Source of the DNA: an uncultured Erythrobacter sp.
GTDB lineage: Bacteria > Pseudomonadota > Alphaproteobacteria > Sphingomonadales > Sphingomonadaceae
NCBI GenBank assembly: GCA_947501215.1
Contig: CANMUS010000001.1
Coordinates: forward strand, 372,001 to 436,000
DNA length: 64,000 nucleotides
Reading direction: 5' to 3'
The stretch's first letter is position 1. Every line of letters begins with the position of its first letter. Below the pieces are notes generated by a model that saw only the letters and a program-made list of their open reading frames with translations, ran no database searches and had not been told where the DNA came from. Made by a program: the position numbers and the translations under genes. This document shows positions 26,629-35,632 of the stretch, one piece after another.

Positions 26629-26648
26629 GGAGGCCAAGTCCGGCCTCC
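26629..26648. other. GC hairpin between S9 peptidase and rplS genes
   Basis: A 7-bp perfect stem, GGAGGCC (26629-26635) with GGCCTCC (26642-26648), is followed on the plus strand by TCTT. No plus-strand gene precedes it, so it may be a structural element or mark an unseen small RNA in the 297-bp gap 26433-26729. No coding sequence was seen in that gap. Confidence 0.35.
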
Positions 26649-26666
26649 TCTTACGATCCCCACGCA

Positions 26667-26699
26667 AAAGGGCGGCCCCCACATCGGGAGCCGCCCTTT
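26667..26699 (-). terminator. Terminator after rplS
   Basis: The 10-bp stem AAAGGGCGGC/GCCGCCCTTT (26667-26676 with 26690-26699) lies 30 bp beyond the rplS stop. On the minus strand it ends in CCCTTTTGC. It closes the ffh-to-rplS gene group. Confidence 0.8.
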
Positions 26700-26729
26700 A
26701 TTCGTTGCGCTGTTCGCGGTGAGGCGCGC

Positions 26730-27098
26730 TTACGCCTTCGGCGCGTTGTCGCGACGCTCGGCGATACGGGCGCGCTTACCGGTGCGGCCACGCAGGTAGT
26801 AGAGCTTCGCGCGACGCACGATGCCGCGGCGGACCACGGTGATGCTGTCGACGATCGGGCTGTAGAGCGGGAACACGCGTTCCACGCCTTCGCCGAAGCT
26901 CATCTTGCGGACGGTGAAGTTGCTGCCCATGCCGCGGTTGGAGCGGGCGATGACGACGCCTTCGAAATTCTGGACACGCTCGCGGGTGCCTTCGACGACC
27001 TTCACACCGACGCGGACAGTGTCGCCTGCGCGGAATTCGGGAATGTCCTTGCCTAGGTTTTCGATCGCTTCGGCTTCGAGCTGCTGGATCAGGTTCAT
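26730..27098 (-). CDS. rplS: 50S ribosomal protein L19
   Basis: A 122-residue L19 with the conserved [12 protein letters not shown] start, [13 protein letters not shown], and the [23 protein letters not shown] end. It lies at the 30S-50S interface. It follows trmD by 12 bp, as is usual in this conserved operon. Confidence 0.97.
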   Translation of the reverse strand: MNLIQQLEAEAIENLGKDIPEFRAGDTVRVGVKVVEGTRERVQNFEGVVIARSNRGMGSNFTVRKMSFGEGVERVFPLYSPIVDSITVVRRGIVRRAKLYYLRGRTGKRARIAERRDNAPKA

Positions 27099-27110
27099 GG
27101 CCTGTATTTC

Positions 27111-27959
27111 CTATGTCTTTTGCCGCGCATCAGAGGCAGGTCGGTCCCGAGCGTCACTGTAACGCTCCCAAAGGTCCGGCCTGCGTAACCGTGTGTCGTC
27201 CTCGCTCCTGGCCTTGCGCCATGCAGCGATTTTCGCATGATCCCCCGATCGCAGCACTTCAGGGATCGTGCGCCCTTCCCATTCCTGAGGTCGGGTATAC
27301 TGCGGGTATTCCAGGAGGCCGTCCTCGAACGACTCCTCATGCCCGCTGTCGGGCGCGCCCATTACTCCGGGAAGCAGGCGAATGCAAGCGTCGAGAATCG
27401 CCAGCGCGGCAGGCTCTCCGCCGGATAGTACGATGTCGGCCAGGCTGACCTGCTCAATCTGCGGATAGTGCTCGAACAGGCGCTCGTCGAAGCCTTCGAA
27501 CCGGCCGCAGATGATGGCAACGCCGGGGCCCGCCGCGATCTCGCGGATGCGCGCTTGCGTGATGGGTTTCCCGCGCGGCGTCATGGCGAGGATCGGAATT
27601 TCGGCAGAAGAAACCGTTCGCCCTGAGCTTGTCGAAGGGCCGTCCTTCACTTCTGGTGAAGCGCTCGAAGAAAAGTGCGGTGCTTCGACAGGCTCAGCAC
27701 GAACGAAATGAGAACTCAGCACACGGTCCAGAGCCCGCCCCAGCACATCCGCCTTGAGCACCATGCCCGCCCCGCCGCCCGCAGGCGTATCATCGACCGT
27801 GCGATGCTTGTCCGTGGCAAAATCGCGGATCTGGACGGTCTCGCACGACCAGTCCCCCCGCTCGAGTGCCCTGCCCGCCAACGACACGCCCAGCGGGCCG
27901 GGAAACATCTCGGGATAGAGGGTCAGGATGGTGGCGGCGAAGGTCATCGGGCGAGCCAT
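27111..27959 (-). CDS. trmD: tRNA (guanine-37-N1)-methyltransferase, with in-frame repeat insertion
   Basis: A 282-residue SAM-dependent enzyme that methylates G37 of tRNAs to prevent frameshifting. Family motifs are [14 protein letters not shown] at the start, [15 protein letters not shown], the knot region [25 protein letters not shown], and [17 protein letters not shown]. Between ALDRVL (about residue 85) and [10 protein letters not shown] an extra 35 residues or so are encoded by a dispersed palindromic repeat (27614-27705), which explains a length greater than the usual 240-250. The frame remains open and all motifs are present. The start at 27959 has GCGGGGC upstream; Met at 27947 is an alternative. 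Confidence 0.93.
   Translation of the reverse strand: MARPMTFAATILTLYPEMFPGPLGVSLAGRALERGDWSCETVQIRDFATDKHRTVDDTPAGGGAGMVLKADVLGRALDRVLSSHFVRAEPVEAPHFSSSASPEVKDGPSTSSGRTVSSAEIPILAMTPRGKPITQARIREIAAGPGVAIICGRFEGFDERLFEHYPQIEQVSLADIVLSGGEPAALAILDACIRLLPGVMGAPDSGHEESFEDGLLEYPQYTRPQEWEGRTIPEVLRSGDHAKIAAWRKARSEDDTRLRRPDLWERYSDARDRPASDARQKT
27614..27705. repeat. 92-bp palindromic repeat inside trmD
   Basis: Two inverted arms, 27614-27640 and 27680-27705. Each has a short stem closing the loop GAGCYTGTCGA: GCCCT/AGGGC in one and GTGCT/AGCAC in the other. A related copy lies at 50192-50283 with the first arm identical over 27 bp. In trmD it is read as [12 protein letters not shown] and [11 protein letters not shown]. 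Confidence 0.9.
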
Positions 27960-28003
27960 TAGCCCCGCGGGCACCGCTTTGCCATCCCGCGCGTTGCGGC
28001 AGC

Positions 28004-28918
28004 ATGGATGTGGACGATTGCATTATCGTGGGCGCTGGCCCGGCCGGCCTGACTGCCGCGATTTACCTCGCGCGCTATCACCTTTCGATCCGCATGTTCG
28101 ATTGCGGCACCAGCCGCGCGAGCTGGATCCCGACGAGCCACAATCACGCCGGGTTTCCCGACGGCATCCACGGCGAGGAGCTGCTCGACCGCATGCGCGA
28201 ACAGGCGGCGAAGTACGGCGCACGGCGTGAGCCCAAGCGCGTCACCGACCTGACAAAGGACGGCGACACCTTCATCGTCACCTGCGACGACGAGACCTAT
28301 CGCGCGCGCTCCGTCCTGCTGGCGACCGGCGTGGTCAACAACCGACCCGAGGGCATCGACGAGCAGTTGCACGACGAAGCGCTGTCACGCGGCCTGATCC
28401 GCTATTGCCCGGTCTGCGACGGCTACGAAGTTACCGACAAGCGGGTCGGAGTGATCGGCACAGGCGAACACGGCACCGCCGAAGCACAATTTCTGCGCGG
28501 CTACACTGCCGATCTGACGCTGATCTCCCCCCATGGCGACCACGACCTGTCGGACGAATGCTCCGCCGCGCTGGACGACGCCGGGATCGTGCGTGTGGCA
28601 GGGCCCTGTGGCGGCTTCGAAATCGCAGGCGACAAATTTGCGGTGGAGACTTCACAGGGGCGCATGGAATTCGATTCCATCTACCCTGCCCTCGGCTCAG
28701 TCGTTCGCTCGGGCCTGGCGAAATCATGCGGCGCGGAGGTGACCGACAAGGACTGCATCATCGTCGGCGATCACATGGAAACCAGCGTACCAGGCCTCTT
28801 CGCCGCCGGGGATGTCGTCCTCGGCCTCGACCAGATCGGCCATGCGATGGGTCAGGCCGGTGTCGCCGCGACGACCATTCGCAATCATCTCGCCGACGAA
28901 AAGCCGCTCAGGCGCTAG
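28004..28918 (+). CDS. Thioredoxin reductase-like FAD oxidoreductase
   Basis: A 304-residue two-dinucleotide-domain flavoprotein. The FAD motif is [20 protein letters not shown], the redox pair is in YCPVCDGYE (Cys-Pro-Val-Cys instead of the usual Cys-Ala-Thr-Cys), the NADPH-binding part is [13 protein letters not shown], and the FAD-binding end is [20 protein letters not shown]. It may reduce thioredoxin or a related disulfide, but could also be a thioredoxin reductase-like enzyme with another partner. It is divergent from trmD with 44 bp between starts and lies within the otherwise conserved ffh-trmD-rplS operon on the opposite strand. Confidence 0.85.
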   Translation: MDVDDCIIVGAGPAGLTAAIYLARYHLSIRMFDCGTSRASWIPTSHNHAGFPDGIHGEELLDRMREQAAKYGARREPKRVTDLTKDGDTFIVTCDDETYRARSVLLATGVVNNRPEGIDEQLHDEALSRGLIRYCPVCDGYEVTDKRVGVIGTGEHGTAEAQFLRGYTADLTLISPHGDHDLSDECSAALDDAGIVRVAGPCGGFEIAGDKFAVETSQGRMEFDSIYPALGSVVRSGLAKSCGAEVTDKDCIIVGDHMETSVPGLFAAGDVVLGLDQIGHAMGQAGVAATTIRNHLADEKPLRR

Positions 28919-29649
28919 CCGCATTTGACAAAGACGACGCCATCTTCCGCTATCGTTGCGGAGCCGATCGTCAGGGGATCAAACGCCGCGTCGGTCGCCG
29001 GGCGCAAAATAGCGACACCGTCAGGTCCGCGCGCTTCCATCGGCAGGTCCTGCCGCGGCTCGTCCAGATCGAGCCGGGGGTAGTTACCGAGAATGATCGC
29101 CGCATCATTGTCATGCCCTTCGATCTCCGCCTCGAAGACTAGCGCGCCCGGGCTTCGACGGATGGCGAAATCCGGACGGGCGCAATCCGCGTCGACGCCC
29201 TTGGCGACCCACTCTCCGATGAGATAGTCGGCGGTCAGTGCAATTCCGCCAGCCCTCGCCGGATCACGGTCGCGTGCAGGAGGCTCGGCCTCGGTTATGT
29301 CCTGCACGATGAGCGTCCCCTGCCCTTGCTGGCAGAAGCTGGCATCGGCAATTTCGCCGTTGATGGACACATAATCGCCCGCTGCGAAATTGGCGTCGCC
29401 CATTGTGAACGACCAGAGTTCGCCGTCTGGAGTGGTCAGGGTCGCGCATTCGACCCCGTCACCGATGCGGCCCCGTTTGGTGACGAGCGCCGGCTGGCCG
29501 GACGGCCGGGTTCCTGCGGCCGGATTGCCGGGATCGTCGTTTATGTCAGCGGGAGACCCCGGATCCGGTTCGCCCGCGCCGGTGCAGGCTGCTAGGGAAA
29601 GGGACGCTGCGATGGTGAGACTGCTCTGCAATCCGGGTGTCGTCGTCAT
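28915..29649 (-). CDS. Hypothetical lipoprotein
   Basis: A 244-residue protein with a lipoprotein signal ([13 protein letters not shown], Cys about residue 22), a Pro/Gly/Asp-rich linker, and two domains rich in Asp and beta structure. [19 protein letters not shown] in the middle looks OB-like, and the C-terminus ends FVKCG. No named family is recognised. It converges on the thioredoxin reductase-like gene with a 4-bp overlap of the 3' ends and follows rimM by 33 bp on the same strand. Confidence 0.65.
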   Translation of the reverse strand: MTTTPGLQSSLTIAASLSLAACTGAGEPDPGSPADINDDPGNPAAGTRPSGQPALVTKRGRIGDGVECATLTTPDGELWSFTMGDANFAAGDYVSINGEIADASFCQQGQGTLIVQDITEAEPPARDRDPARAGGIALTADYLIGEWVAKGVDADCARPDFAIRRSPGALVFEAEIEGHDNDAAIILGNYPRLDLDEPRQDLPMEARGPDGVAILRPATDAAFDPLTIGSATIAEDGVVFVKCG

Positions 29650-29682
29650 GGCATTTCAACGACACGGCAATCATGGATGTTC

Positions 29683-30168
29683 CTAGTCCGTGAAGTCCGG
29701 ATTGATCGTCAGCGTGCTATGATCCCACCCCGGCACGGCCTGCCTGGTCAATGGGACCATGAATTTCTTGCCGTCGGGCTTCTCTATCTCGACGATGTCC
29801 GTCGCGCCGAAATTCTCGACTGCGCAGACGGTGCCGACTGCTTCGCCCGTTTCGGTGACGACGGCGAGGCCGAGGAGATCGGAGAAGTAGAACTCGCCCT
29901 CGTCCAGCGCCGGCAGGGCCTCGCGCGGCACGCAAAGGGCGGTGCCCCGCAACGCTTCCGCCGCGGTCCGGTCGCGGACTTCGGCAAAACGCGCGATGGC
30001 ACCGCCCTTGTTGTCGGAGCGGACCTTTGACAGCGTCAGGGCGCCGTCATTGAAGCTCTTGTGAGCTTTCAGGGCATCGAGCCCCTCGCCCAGCAGCTTC
30101 AGGCGGACTTCGCCCGCCACGCCATGTGCGCCGGTGACGGCGGCGAGCGTGAGGGGCTTGTCCGGCAT
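29683..30168 (-). CDS. rimM: 16S rRNA processing protein
   Basis: A 161-residue RimM that helps assemble the 30S head. It has the N-terminal domain LAAVTGAHGVAGEVRLKLLG and the C-terminal PRC barrel with DGKKFMVPLTRQAVPGWD. It follows rpsP by 9 bp. Confidence 0.95.
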   Translation of the reverse strand: MPDKPLTLAAVTGAHGVAGEVRLKLLGEGLDALKAHKSFNDGALTLSKVRSDNKGGAIARFAEVRDRTAAEALRGTALCVPREALPALDEGEFYFSDLLGLAVVTETGEAVGTVCAVENFGATDIVEIEKPDGKKFMVPLTRQAVPGWDHSTLTINPDFTD

Positions 30169-30177
30169 CGAAGTGGC

Positions 30178-30657
30178 TTACTCGGCCTTTTCTTCGGCTT
30201 CGTCGGCGGTTTCCGCAGCGTCCGCAGCAGCACCGTCTTCGGCAGCGGCGTCTTCGGTTGCTGCTTCTTCAGCCGGAGCATTGGCTTCTTCTTCGGCGGC
30301 CTTGGCTGCCTCAGCGGCTTCGGCTTCCTTGGCGGCCTTTTCCTCGGCGCGTTCCTTGGCGGCTTCACCCGGTTCGCCCTTCTTCGGGTTGTTCTTCGGC
30401 GCGCGCTCGAGGATGCCGGCGGCATCGAGGAAGCGGTGGACGCGATCGCTCGGCGTGGCGCCGACGCTCAGCCAGTGGCGAGCGCGGTCTTCGTTGAGCT
30501 TCACGCGCTCACCCGAATCCTTCGGCAGCATCGGGTTGTAGGTGCCGATCTGCTCGAGATACTTGCCGTCACGCGAAGCACGCGAGTCGGCAACGACGAT
30601 GCGGTAGTAGGGGCGCTTCTTCGCGCCGCCGCGGGAAAGACGGATTGCAACTGCCAT
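30178..30657 (-). CDS. rpsP: 30S ribosomal protein S16 with Ala/Glu-rich tail
   Basis: A 159-residue S16. The conserved domain covers about the first 85 residues ([34 protein letters not shown]). It is followed by some 70 residues rich in Ala and Glu ([20 protein letters not shown]), predicted to be a long acidic helix. Standard S16 is 80-90 residues. Tails like this occur in sphingomonads; the function is unknown. It lies in the ffh-rpsP-rimM unit. Confidence 0.95.
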   Translation of the reverse strand: MAVAIRLSRGGAKKRPYYRIVVADSRASRDGKYLEQIGTYNPMLPKDSGERVKLNEDRARHWLSVGATPSDRVHRFLDAAGILERAPKNNPKKGEPGEAAKERAEEKAAKEAEAAEAAKAAEEEANAPAEEAATEDAAAEDGAAADAAETADEAEEKAE

Positions 30658-30691
30658 TTGGTATTACCTTTCGAATGTAAACGTCTGAAAT

Positions 30692-32188
30692 CTATTTCTT
30701 GTCGAGAAGATCGCGGAGTTCGGGCGGGAGCGTGGAGGGATCGACTCCCGGACCCTTGCCACCACCCATTCCGGGCAGGCCACCGGCCGCACCGCCTGGC
30801 CCACCGAGGCCGGGCATCGCAGCCCCCATGCCCCCCCCGCCGAACAGCGCGCCGAGGCCCTTGAGACCGCCCATCTTCTTGATCTGCTTCATGGCGCGGG
30901 ACATCTCCTGGTGCATTTTCAGGAGCTTGTTCACGTCCTGCACCTGCGTGCCGGACCCTGCCGCCACACGCTTCTTGCGCTTGGCGTTCATCAGCGCGGG
31001 GTTCTTGCGCTCCTTCGCAGTCATCGACCCGATGATCGCGTCCATGTGCAGCAGCACACGATCGTCCATGCTGGAAGCCGCCATCGCCGCCTTGGCCTTC
31101 TTCATGCCGGGCATCATGCCCGCCAGCATGCCGAGGCCGCCCATGTTCTGCATCTGCTTCAGCTGCATGCGCAGGTCGTCGAGGTCGAACTGACCCTTCG
31201 CCATCTTCTTGGCGAGTGCTTCGGCCTCGTCCTGCTTGATTGTCGCGGCGGCCTTTTCGACCAGCGACACGACATCGCCCATGCCGAGGATGCGGCCGGC
31301 CACGCGCTTGGGATCGAAGGCCTCGATCGCGTCGAGCTTCTCGCCCGTGCCCGCGAATTTGATCGGCTTGCCCGTGACATAGCGCATGGAAAGCGCCGCA
31401 CCGCCGCGCGCATCGCCGTCCATGCGGGTCAGCACCACGCCGGTCAGCGGCACTTCGCCGGTAAAGCTTTGCGCGACATTAACCGCGTCCTGCCCGGTCA
31501 GGCTGTCGACCACCAACAGCACCTCGGTCGGCGCGGAGACGCCGGCGATCGCCTTCATTTCGGCCATCAGCGCTTCGTCGACATGCAGGCGGCCCGCGGT
31601 GTCGAGAAGCAGCACGTCGGCGCTCTGCAGCTTGGCGCTGTCCATCGCGCGGCGAGCGATATCGACCGGCTGCTGGCCCTCGACGATCGGCAGTGTCGCC
31701 ACATCGACCTGCTCGCCCAGCACCTTGAGCTGTTCCTGCGCGGCCGGACGATTGACGTCGAGCGACGCCATCAGCGCCTTCTTGCCGTGCTTTTCGCGGA
31801 TCAGCTTGCCGAGCTTGGCCGTGGTCGTGGTCTTACCCGAACCTTGCAGGCCGACCATCATGATAACGACCGGGGGCTTGGCGGCGAAGTTGAGCTCGCG
31901 ATCCTTGGGATCGGCATCCTCGCCGCCGCCGAGCATCGCGGTAAGCTCGTCGTCGACGATCTTGACGACCTGCTGGCCGGGCGTGACCGACTTGAGCACG
32001 TCCGAACCGATCGCCTTTTCGGTGACCGCATCGATGAAGCGGCGGACGACCGGCAGTGCGACATCGGCTTCGAGCAGCGCGATGCGAATTTCGCGCATCG
32101 CCTCGCGCACGTCGCCTTCGCTCAGCGCACCGCGCCCTTTCAGGCGGTCGAAAACATTGCCGAGGCGGTCGGACAGACTGTCGAACAT
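30692..32188 (-). CDS. ffh: Signal recognition particle protein Ffh
   Basis: The 498-residue SRP GTPase binds signal sequences of membrane proteins. It has the N domain (FDSLSDRLGNVFDRLKGRG), the GTPase P-loop GLQGSGKTTTTAKLGKLI, the DTAGRLHVDEALM segment, and a methionine-rich M domain (QMQNMGGLGMLAGMMPGMKK). The C-terminal end is Gly/Met/Pro-rich. It starts the conserved minus-strand operon with rpsP and rimM. Confidence 0.97.
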   Translation of the reverse strand: MFDSLSDRLGNVFDRLKGRGALSEGDVREAMREIRIALLEADVALPVVRRFIDAVTEKAIGSDVLKSVTPGQQVVKIVDDELTAMLGGGEDADPKDRELNFAAKPPVVIMMVGLQGSGKTTTTAKLGKLIREKHGKKALMASLDVNRPAAQEQLKVLGEQVDVATLPIVEGQQPVDIARRAMDSAKLQSADVLLLDTAGRLHVDEALMAEMKAIAGVSAPTEVLLVVDSLTGQDAVNVAQSFTGEVPLTGVVLTRMDGDARGGAALSMRYVTGKPIKFAGTGEKLDAIEAFDPKRVAGRILGMGDVVSLVEKAAATIKQDEAEALAKKMAKGQFDLDDLRMQLKQMQNMGGLGMLAGMMPGMKKAKAAMAASSMDDRVLLHMDAIIGSMTAKERKNPALMNAKRKKRVAAGSGTQVQDVNKLLKMHQEMSRAMKQIKKMGGLKGLGALFGGGGMGAAMPGLGGPGGAAGGLPGMGGGKGPGVDPSTLPPELRDLLDKK

Positions 32189-32569
32189 GCCTACTTCTCC
32201 TTCCAGTAACTTGCGCTACCGGACCTTCCTTGTCTGGTCGCTTCCCGAACCGAAAAAGTGGAAGCCACTTTTTCTGGGAAACTCCCGTAAACGCAAAAAT
32301 CGCCGGCGGACGAGAACTCGTCGGCCAGCGTGGGGAATTCCCCGATGAAACCCAAACTGTTTGCCCGGGTGTGGTGGAAGCAAGCCGCAGCCGTCGCCAC
32401 GACCTGCTACCATCAAACCCGAAGTGCCATTTCGCCGGATGTTGGTTCGTGTTGGAAGCGAAAATGGTGGATTGGGAGAACCGGCGCGCAGCGGCCATTC
32501 AGGCCGTGAGCACCGGAAGCGCACCAAGCCGCCATTTGCAGCCCAACACGGGCCAAACAGACGGTGAAA
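32189..32569. other. Gap between ffh and tRNA-Ala
   Basis: This 381-bp stretch has no convincing coding frame. It contains one strong hairpin (32252-32274) and otherwise unremarkable GC-rich sequence. A leader for ffh, or a small RNA, could be present but is not recognisable. Confidence 0.4.
32252..32274. repeat. AAAAAGTGG hairpin, possible bidirectional terminator
   Basis: A 10-bp stem (GAAAAAGTGG 32252-32261 with CCACTTTTTC 32265-32274) has an AAG loop. The arms carry runs of A and T on both strands, so it could end transcripts from either side, including that of the tRNA. Similar AAAAGTGG hairpins are frequent in alphaproteobacterial intergenic DNA. Confidence 0.6.
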
Positions 32570-32645
<76 letters not shown>

Positions 32646-32700
32646 GAGCCATTTCGAAAGACATGCCCTGGGAGGCATGTCACCCTTGCGGGAAGCGCCC

Positions 32701-32727
32701 TTTATAAAGAGGCTCCCCGCATTGCAA
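32701..32727 (-). promoter_or_regulatory. Possible tRNA-Ala promoter
   Basis: On the minus strand TTGCAA (32727-32722) and TATAAA (32706-32701) are separated by 15 bp, about 55 bp before the tRNA. The spacing is short. A GACATGCC/GGCATGTC inverted repeat lies between it and the tRNA at about 32660-32681. Confidence 0.3.
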
Positions 32728-32735
32728 CAGCTAAA

Positions 32736-33080
32736 TCAGCTTTCGTCCGCGTCGTCGTCGTCGCCTTTGGACTTGGTTTCGACGCCGAGATCGTCGTCGC
32801 CGCCGAGGTCGACTTCGTTATCGGGCGAATCGTCGTCCTCGTCGATGTCGATGTCCAGATCGTCATCGTCGTCGTCGCCGCCCAGATCGCTGTCGGCCTC
32901 GCCCTTCTTGTCCTTCTTCTCTTCCTCGGCGAGGATCGGCTGCTTGGACTTGAGCACGGGCTCGGGCGTCCACTCTTCACCGCATTCGATGCAGGTGACG
33001 GGATCGTCCTTGTTCAGATCGTAGAAGCGGGTGCCGCAATTCGGGCAGGTCCGCTTGGTGCCCCATTCAGGTTTGACCAT
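32736..33080 (-). CDS. TIGR02300 family acidic zinc-ribbon-like protein
   Basis: A 114-residue protein. The first 45 residues form a putative zinc ribbon: GTKRTCPNCGTRFYDLNKDD, then TCIECGEEWTP (two CxxC pairs). The rest is almost entirely Asp, Glu and Lys, with DDDDDDLDIDIDEDDD-type runs. This matches the alphaproteobacterial TIGR02300 family of unknown function. It is divergent from aroA. Confidence 0.9.
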   Translation of the reverse strand: MVKPEWGTKRTCPNCGTRFYDLNKDDPVTCIECGEEWTPEPVLKSKQPILAEEEKKDKKGEADSDLGGDDDDDDLDIDIDEDDDSPDNEVDLGGDDDLGVETKSKGDDDDADES

Positions 33081-33237
33081 GTGTAATCCTTGGATTGCCG
33101 CCCCCTCGCCGCTGCGCGGAGGCCGTGAATTCGTAATTGTATTGATGGGATCCCGCAGGGCAGGAATCAACAGCGCGCGCGCCTTGCCAGAACAGCTATG
33201 CGCTGTCAAAGCGCCGCCTTCATATGGATACGCATTC

Positions 33238-34545
33238 GTGACCGCCCACCGCTTCATGCCTTCGGGCCCGCTGACCGGCCGCATCCGCGTGCCGGGCGAC
33301 AAGTCGATCAGCCACCGCGCGCTGATGTTCGGCGCGCTGGCCGTCGGTCGCAGCCGCATATCCGGCCTGCTGGAGGGCGAGGACGTGCTCGCCACCGCCG
33401 CTGCGCTGCGCGCAATGGGCGCGACAATCGAGCGTGACGGTGAGGACTGGGTCGTCGACGGCGTCGGCGTCGGAACGCTGCTGCAGCCCGAACAGGCGCT
33501 GGACATGGGCAATTCGGGCACCTCGACGCGGCTGCTGATGGGCCTCGTCGCGAGCCACGGGGTTACCGCAGCCTTCACCGGCGACGGCAGCCTCTCGAAG
33601 CGCCCTATGGGGCGCGTTATCGATCCGCTCTCGCTGATGGGCGCGAGTTTCACGCCCTCGCCCGGCGGTACGTTGCCGCTGATGATGGAGGGCATGCAGC
33701 CCGCCGTCCCGATCGAATATCGCCTGCCGGTCGCCAGCGCGCAGGTGAAGAGCGCATTGCTGTTAGCAGGGCTCAATACGCCCGGTACGACGACCGTGAT
33801 CGAACCGGTCCCGACGCGCGACCACACCGAGCGCATGCTGCGCGGCTTCGGCGTCGATGTGCAGGTCAAGGAGGCGGACGGCGAAAAGCGCATCTCGGTG
33901 ACCGGTCCGGTCGACATGACGCCCTGCGACATCATCGTCCCGGGCGATCCGTCGTCCGCAGCATTCTTCGCCGTTGCGGCAAGCATCGTGCCCGGTAGCG
34001 ACCTCATTATCGAGAACGTCGGCCTCAATCCGACGCGCAACGGCATTTTCCAAGTGCTGGAGAAGATGGGCGCGGATATCGATTATCTCGACGAACGGGA
34101 CGTCGGCGGCGAGCCGGTCGCGGACCTGCGGGTGCGCCACGCGAAGCTGAAAGGTGTCGAAGTCGATCCGGCCATCGCCCCCAGCATGATCGACGAGTTT
34201 CCGGTGCTATTCGTCGCCGCCGCACTAGCGGAGGGCACGACGGTCACGAGCGGCCTTGAGGAGTTACGCGTAAAGGAAAGCGACCGGCTCTCGTCGATGG
34301 CTGGAGCGCTCCAACAAGTCGGCGTCGATCTGCGGGAGCGGGACGATGGCCTGTTGATCAAGGGGAACGGCGGTAAACCCCTCATCGGCGGCGGCTTGGT
34401 GACCACTCATCTCGATCACCGTATCGCCATGAGCATGGCAGTCGCGGGCCTCGCCAGCGAGAAAGGTGTCGAAATCGACAGCACCGAACCCATCGCGACG
34501 AGCTTCCCGAACTTCATGGACCTGCTCTCGGAGGCTGCGGCGTGA
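33238..34545 (+). CDS. aroA: 3-phosphoshikimate 1-carboxyvinyltransferase (EPSP synthase)
   Basis: The 435-residue enzyme joins phosphoenolpyruvate to shikimate 3-phosphate on the way to aromatic amino acids. Motifs: RVPGDKSISHRALM, MGNSGTSTRLLMG, PSMIDEFPVLFVAAA, RVKESDRLSSMA and DHRIAMSMAVAG. The GTG at 33238 (TAHRFMPSGPLTG) fits relatives; ATG 33256 is an alternative. No clear ribosome site is visible before either. It starts an overlapping group with a small membrane protein and cmk. Confidence 0.95.
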   Translation: MTAHRFMPSGPLTGRIRVPGDKSISHRALMFGALAVGRSRISGLLEGEDVLATAAALRAMGATIERDGEDWVVDGVGVGTLLQPEQALDMGNSGTSTRLLMGLVASHGVTAAFTGDGSLSKRPMGRVIDPLSLMGASFTPSPGGTLPLMMEGMQPAVPIEYRLPVASAQVKSALLLAGLNTPGTTTVIEPVPTRDHTERMLRGFGVDVQVKEADGEKRISVTGPVDMTPCDIIVPGDPSSAAFFAVAASIVPGSDLIIENVGLNPTRNGIFQVLEKMGADIDYLDERDVGGEPVADLRVRHAKLKGVEVDPAIAPSMIDEFPVLFVAAALAEGTTVTSGLEELRVKESDRLSSMAGALQQVGVDLRERDDGLLIKGNGGKPLIGGGLVTTHLDHRIAMSMAVAGLASEKGVEIDSTEPIATSFPNFMDLLSEAAA

Positions 34546-34811
34546 TCAACCTCGATATCTATTCCCTCATCGGCTTCCTCGGAACCGCCTGCATCATCGG
34601 CGCCTATGCTTACCTCACGCTGAAGGACGCGCCGAACCCGTTCGTCCTTCACGGCATCAACCTAGCTGGTGCGGCCTTGCTTACAATCTCGCTACTGGTC
34701 CACACCAACTGGCCGAGCCTGGTGCTGGAGGGCTTCTGGGCCGCCATCGCCCTGGTCGGTATCGCCAAGGCCATCCGGACGAGTCGCAAGGGGCAGGAGC
34801 GCGAGGCATGA
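34542..34811 (+). CDS. Small membrane protein, CBU_0592-like
   Basis: An 89-residue protein with three predicted membrane spans (YSLIGFLGTACIIGAYAYLTL, INLAGAALLTISLLVH and LVLEGFWAAIALVGIAKAI). It resembles the CBU_0592 family of small membrane proteins of unknown function. The GTG start overlaps the aroA stop and its own stop overlaps the cmk start. Confidence 0.75.
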   Translation: MINLDIYSLIGFLGTACIIGAYAYLTLKDAPNPFVLHGINLAGAALLTISLLVHTNWPSLVLEGFWAAIALVGIAKAIRTSRKGQEREA

Positions 34812-35431
34812 TCGTCGCCGTCGACGGCCCGACTGCCTCGGGCAAGGGCACCATCGCCAAGGCGCTCGCCGCGCATTTCGGCCTGCCGCACCTCGATACT
34901 GGCCTGCTCTATCGCGCGGTCGGCTACCAATGCGCGCAGGACGGCGGCGAGCCGAACTCGCTGGCTGATGCCCTCGCCGCCTGCGCTTTTCCCGACAGCC
35001 TGCTCGACAATCCAGAATTGCGCAGCGAGGCCGTCGGCGCCCTCGCCAGCAAGGTCTCGGTCCATCCCGCCGTCCGCAAGGCGCTGTACGAGCGCCAGCG
35101 CGCCTTCGCCGAGCAGGACGGCGGCGCGGTGCTCGACGGGCGCGACATCGGCACGGTCATCGCGCCCGACGCGGACGTGAAACTGTTCGTCACCGCCAGC
35201 GTCGCCGCGCGCGCGCAACGCCGCTTCGCCGAAATGCGCTCGCAGGGCCGCGCAGTGACGCTGGAGGACATCACCGCCGACATCGCTCAGCGCGACGCGC
35301 GCGACATGAACCGCGCCGACGCCCCACTCAAGCCGGCCGCCGACGCGCTGATCTTCGATACCACGAATTTCGGCAAGGACGAAGCGATCGAAGCCGCCAT
35401 CGAAGCGGTCACGAGCGCGATGGAGCGCTAG
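34808..35431 (+). CDS. cmk: Cytidylate kinase
   Basis: A 207-residue kinase that phosphorylates CMP and dCMP. The P-loop is DGPTASGKGTIAKAL, substrate-binding regions are LDTGLLYRAVG and LDGRDIGTVI, and the lid is RDARDMNRADAPLKPA. The ATG overlaps the preceding stop. cmk followed by rpsA is a widely conserved order. Confidence 0.95.
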   Translation: MIVAVDGPTASGKGTIAKALAAHFGLPHLDTGLLYRAVGYQCAQDGGEPNSLADALAACAFPDSLLDNPELRSEAVGALASKVSVHPAVRKALYERQRAFAEQDGGAVLDGRDIGTVIAPDADVKLFVTASVAARAQRRFAEMRSQGRAVTLEDITADIAQRDARDMNRADAPLKPAADALIFDTTNFGKDEAIEAAIEAVTSAMER

Positions 35432-35539
35432 CCGCTTTCCTACAGGCGACGCGTCGTGGCAGGACCTGGCCAATGCCGCCGTCACGTCGCCCGAAGTACA
35501 ACGAAACCGTCGCAAGCACGGCACATTTTCGCGCCCGGA

Positions 35540-35577
35540 CTTTTTCCCGCCAGGACAGTGGTCCACGCGGTCCATGT
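35540..35577 (+). repeat. 38-bp block shared with trpA upstream region
   Basis: Contains GGACAGTG and GCGGTCCATGT, with a TGGAC/GTCCA-type inverted element. It matches 52084-52121 at 31 of 38 positions. Confidence 0.6.
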
Positions 35578-35603
35578 GTAGGAGCGGTGCCGCTGCAATT
35601 TAC

Positions 35604-35632
35604 TTGCCTTTTACGTCTCTTTCGCCTAGGCG
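35604..35632 (+). promoter_or_regulatory. Possible rpsA promoter
   Basis: TTGCCT (35604-35609) and TAGGCG (35627-35632) are 17 bp apart, about 170 bp before rpsA. The boxes resemble those before dnaN and atpI. Confidence 0.4.

Noticed and set aside
32216-32527. Open frames between ffh and tRNA-Ala
   Set aside because: They run through a palindromic hairpin and GC-rich sequence with no ribosome site or family resemblance.
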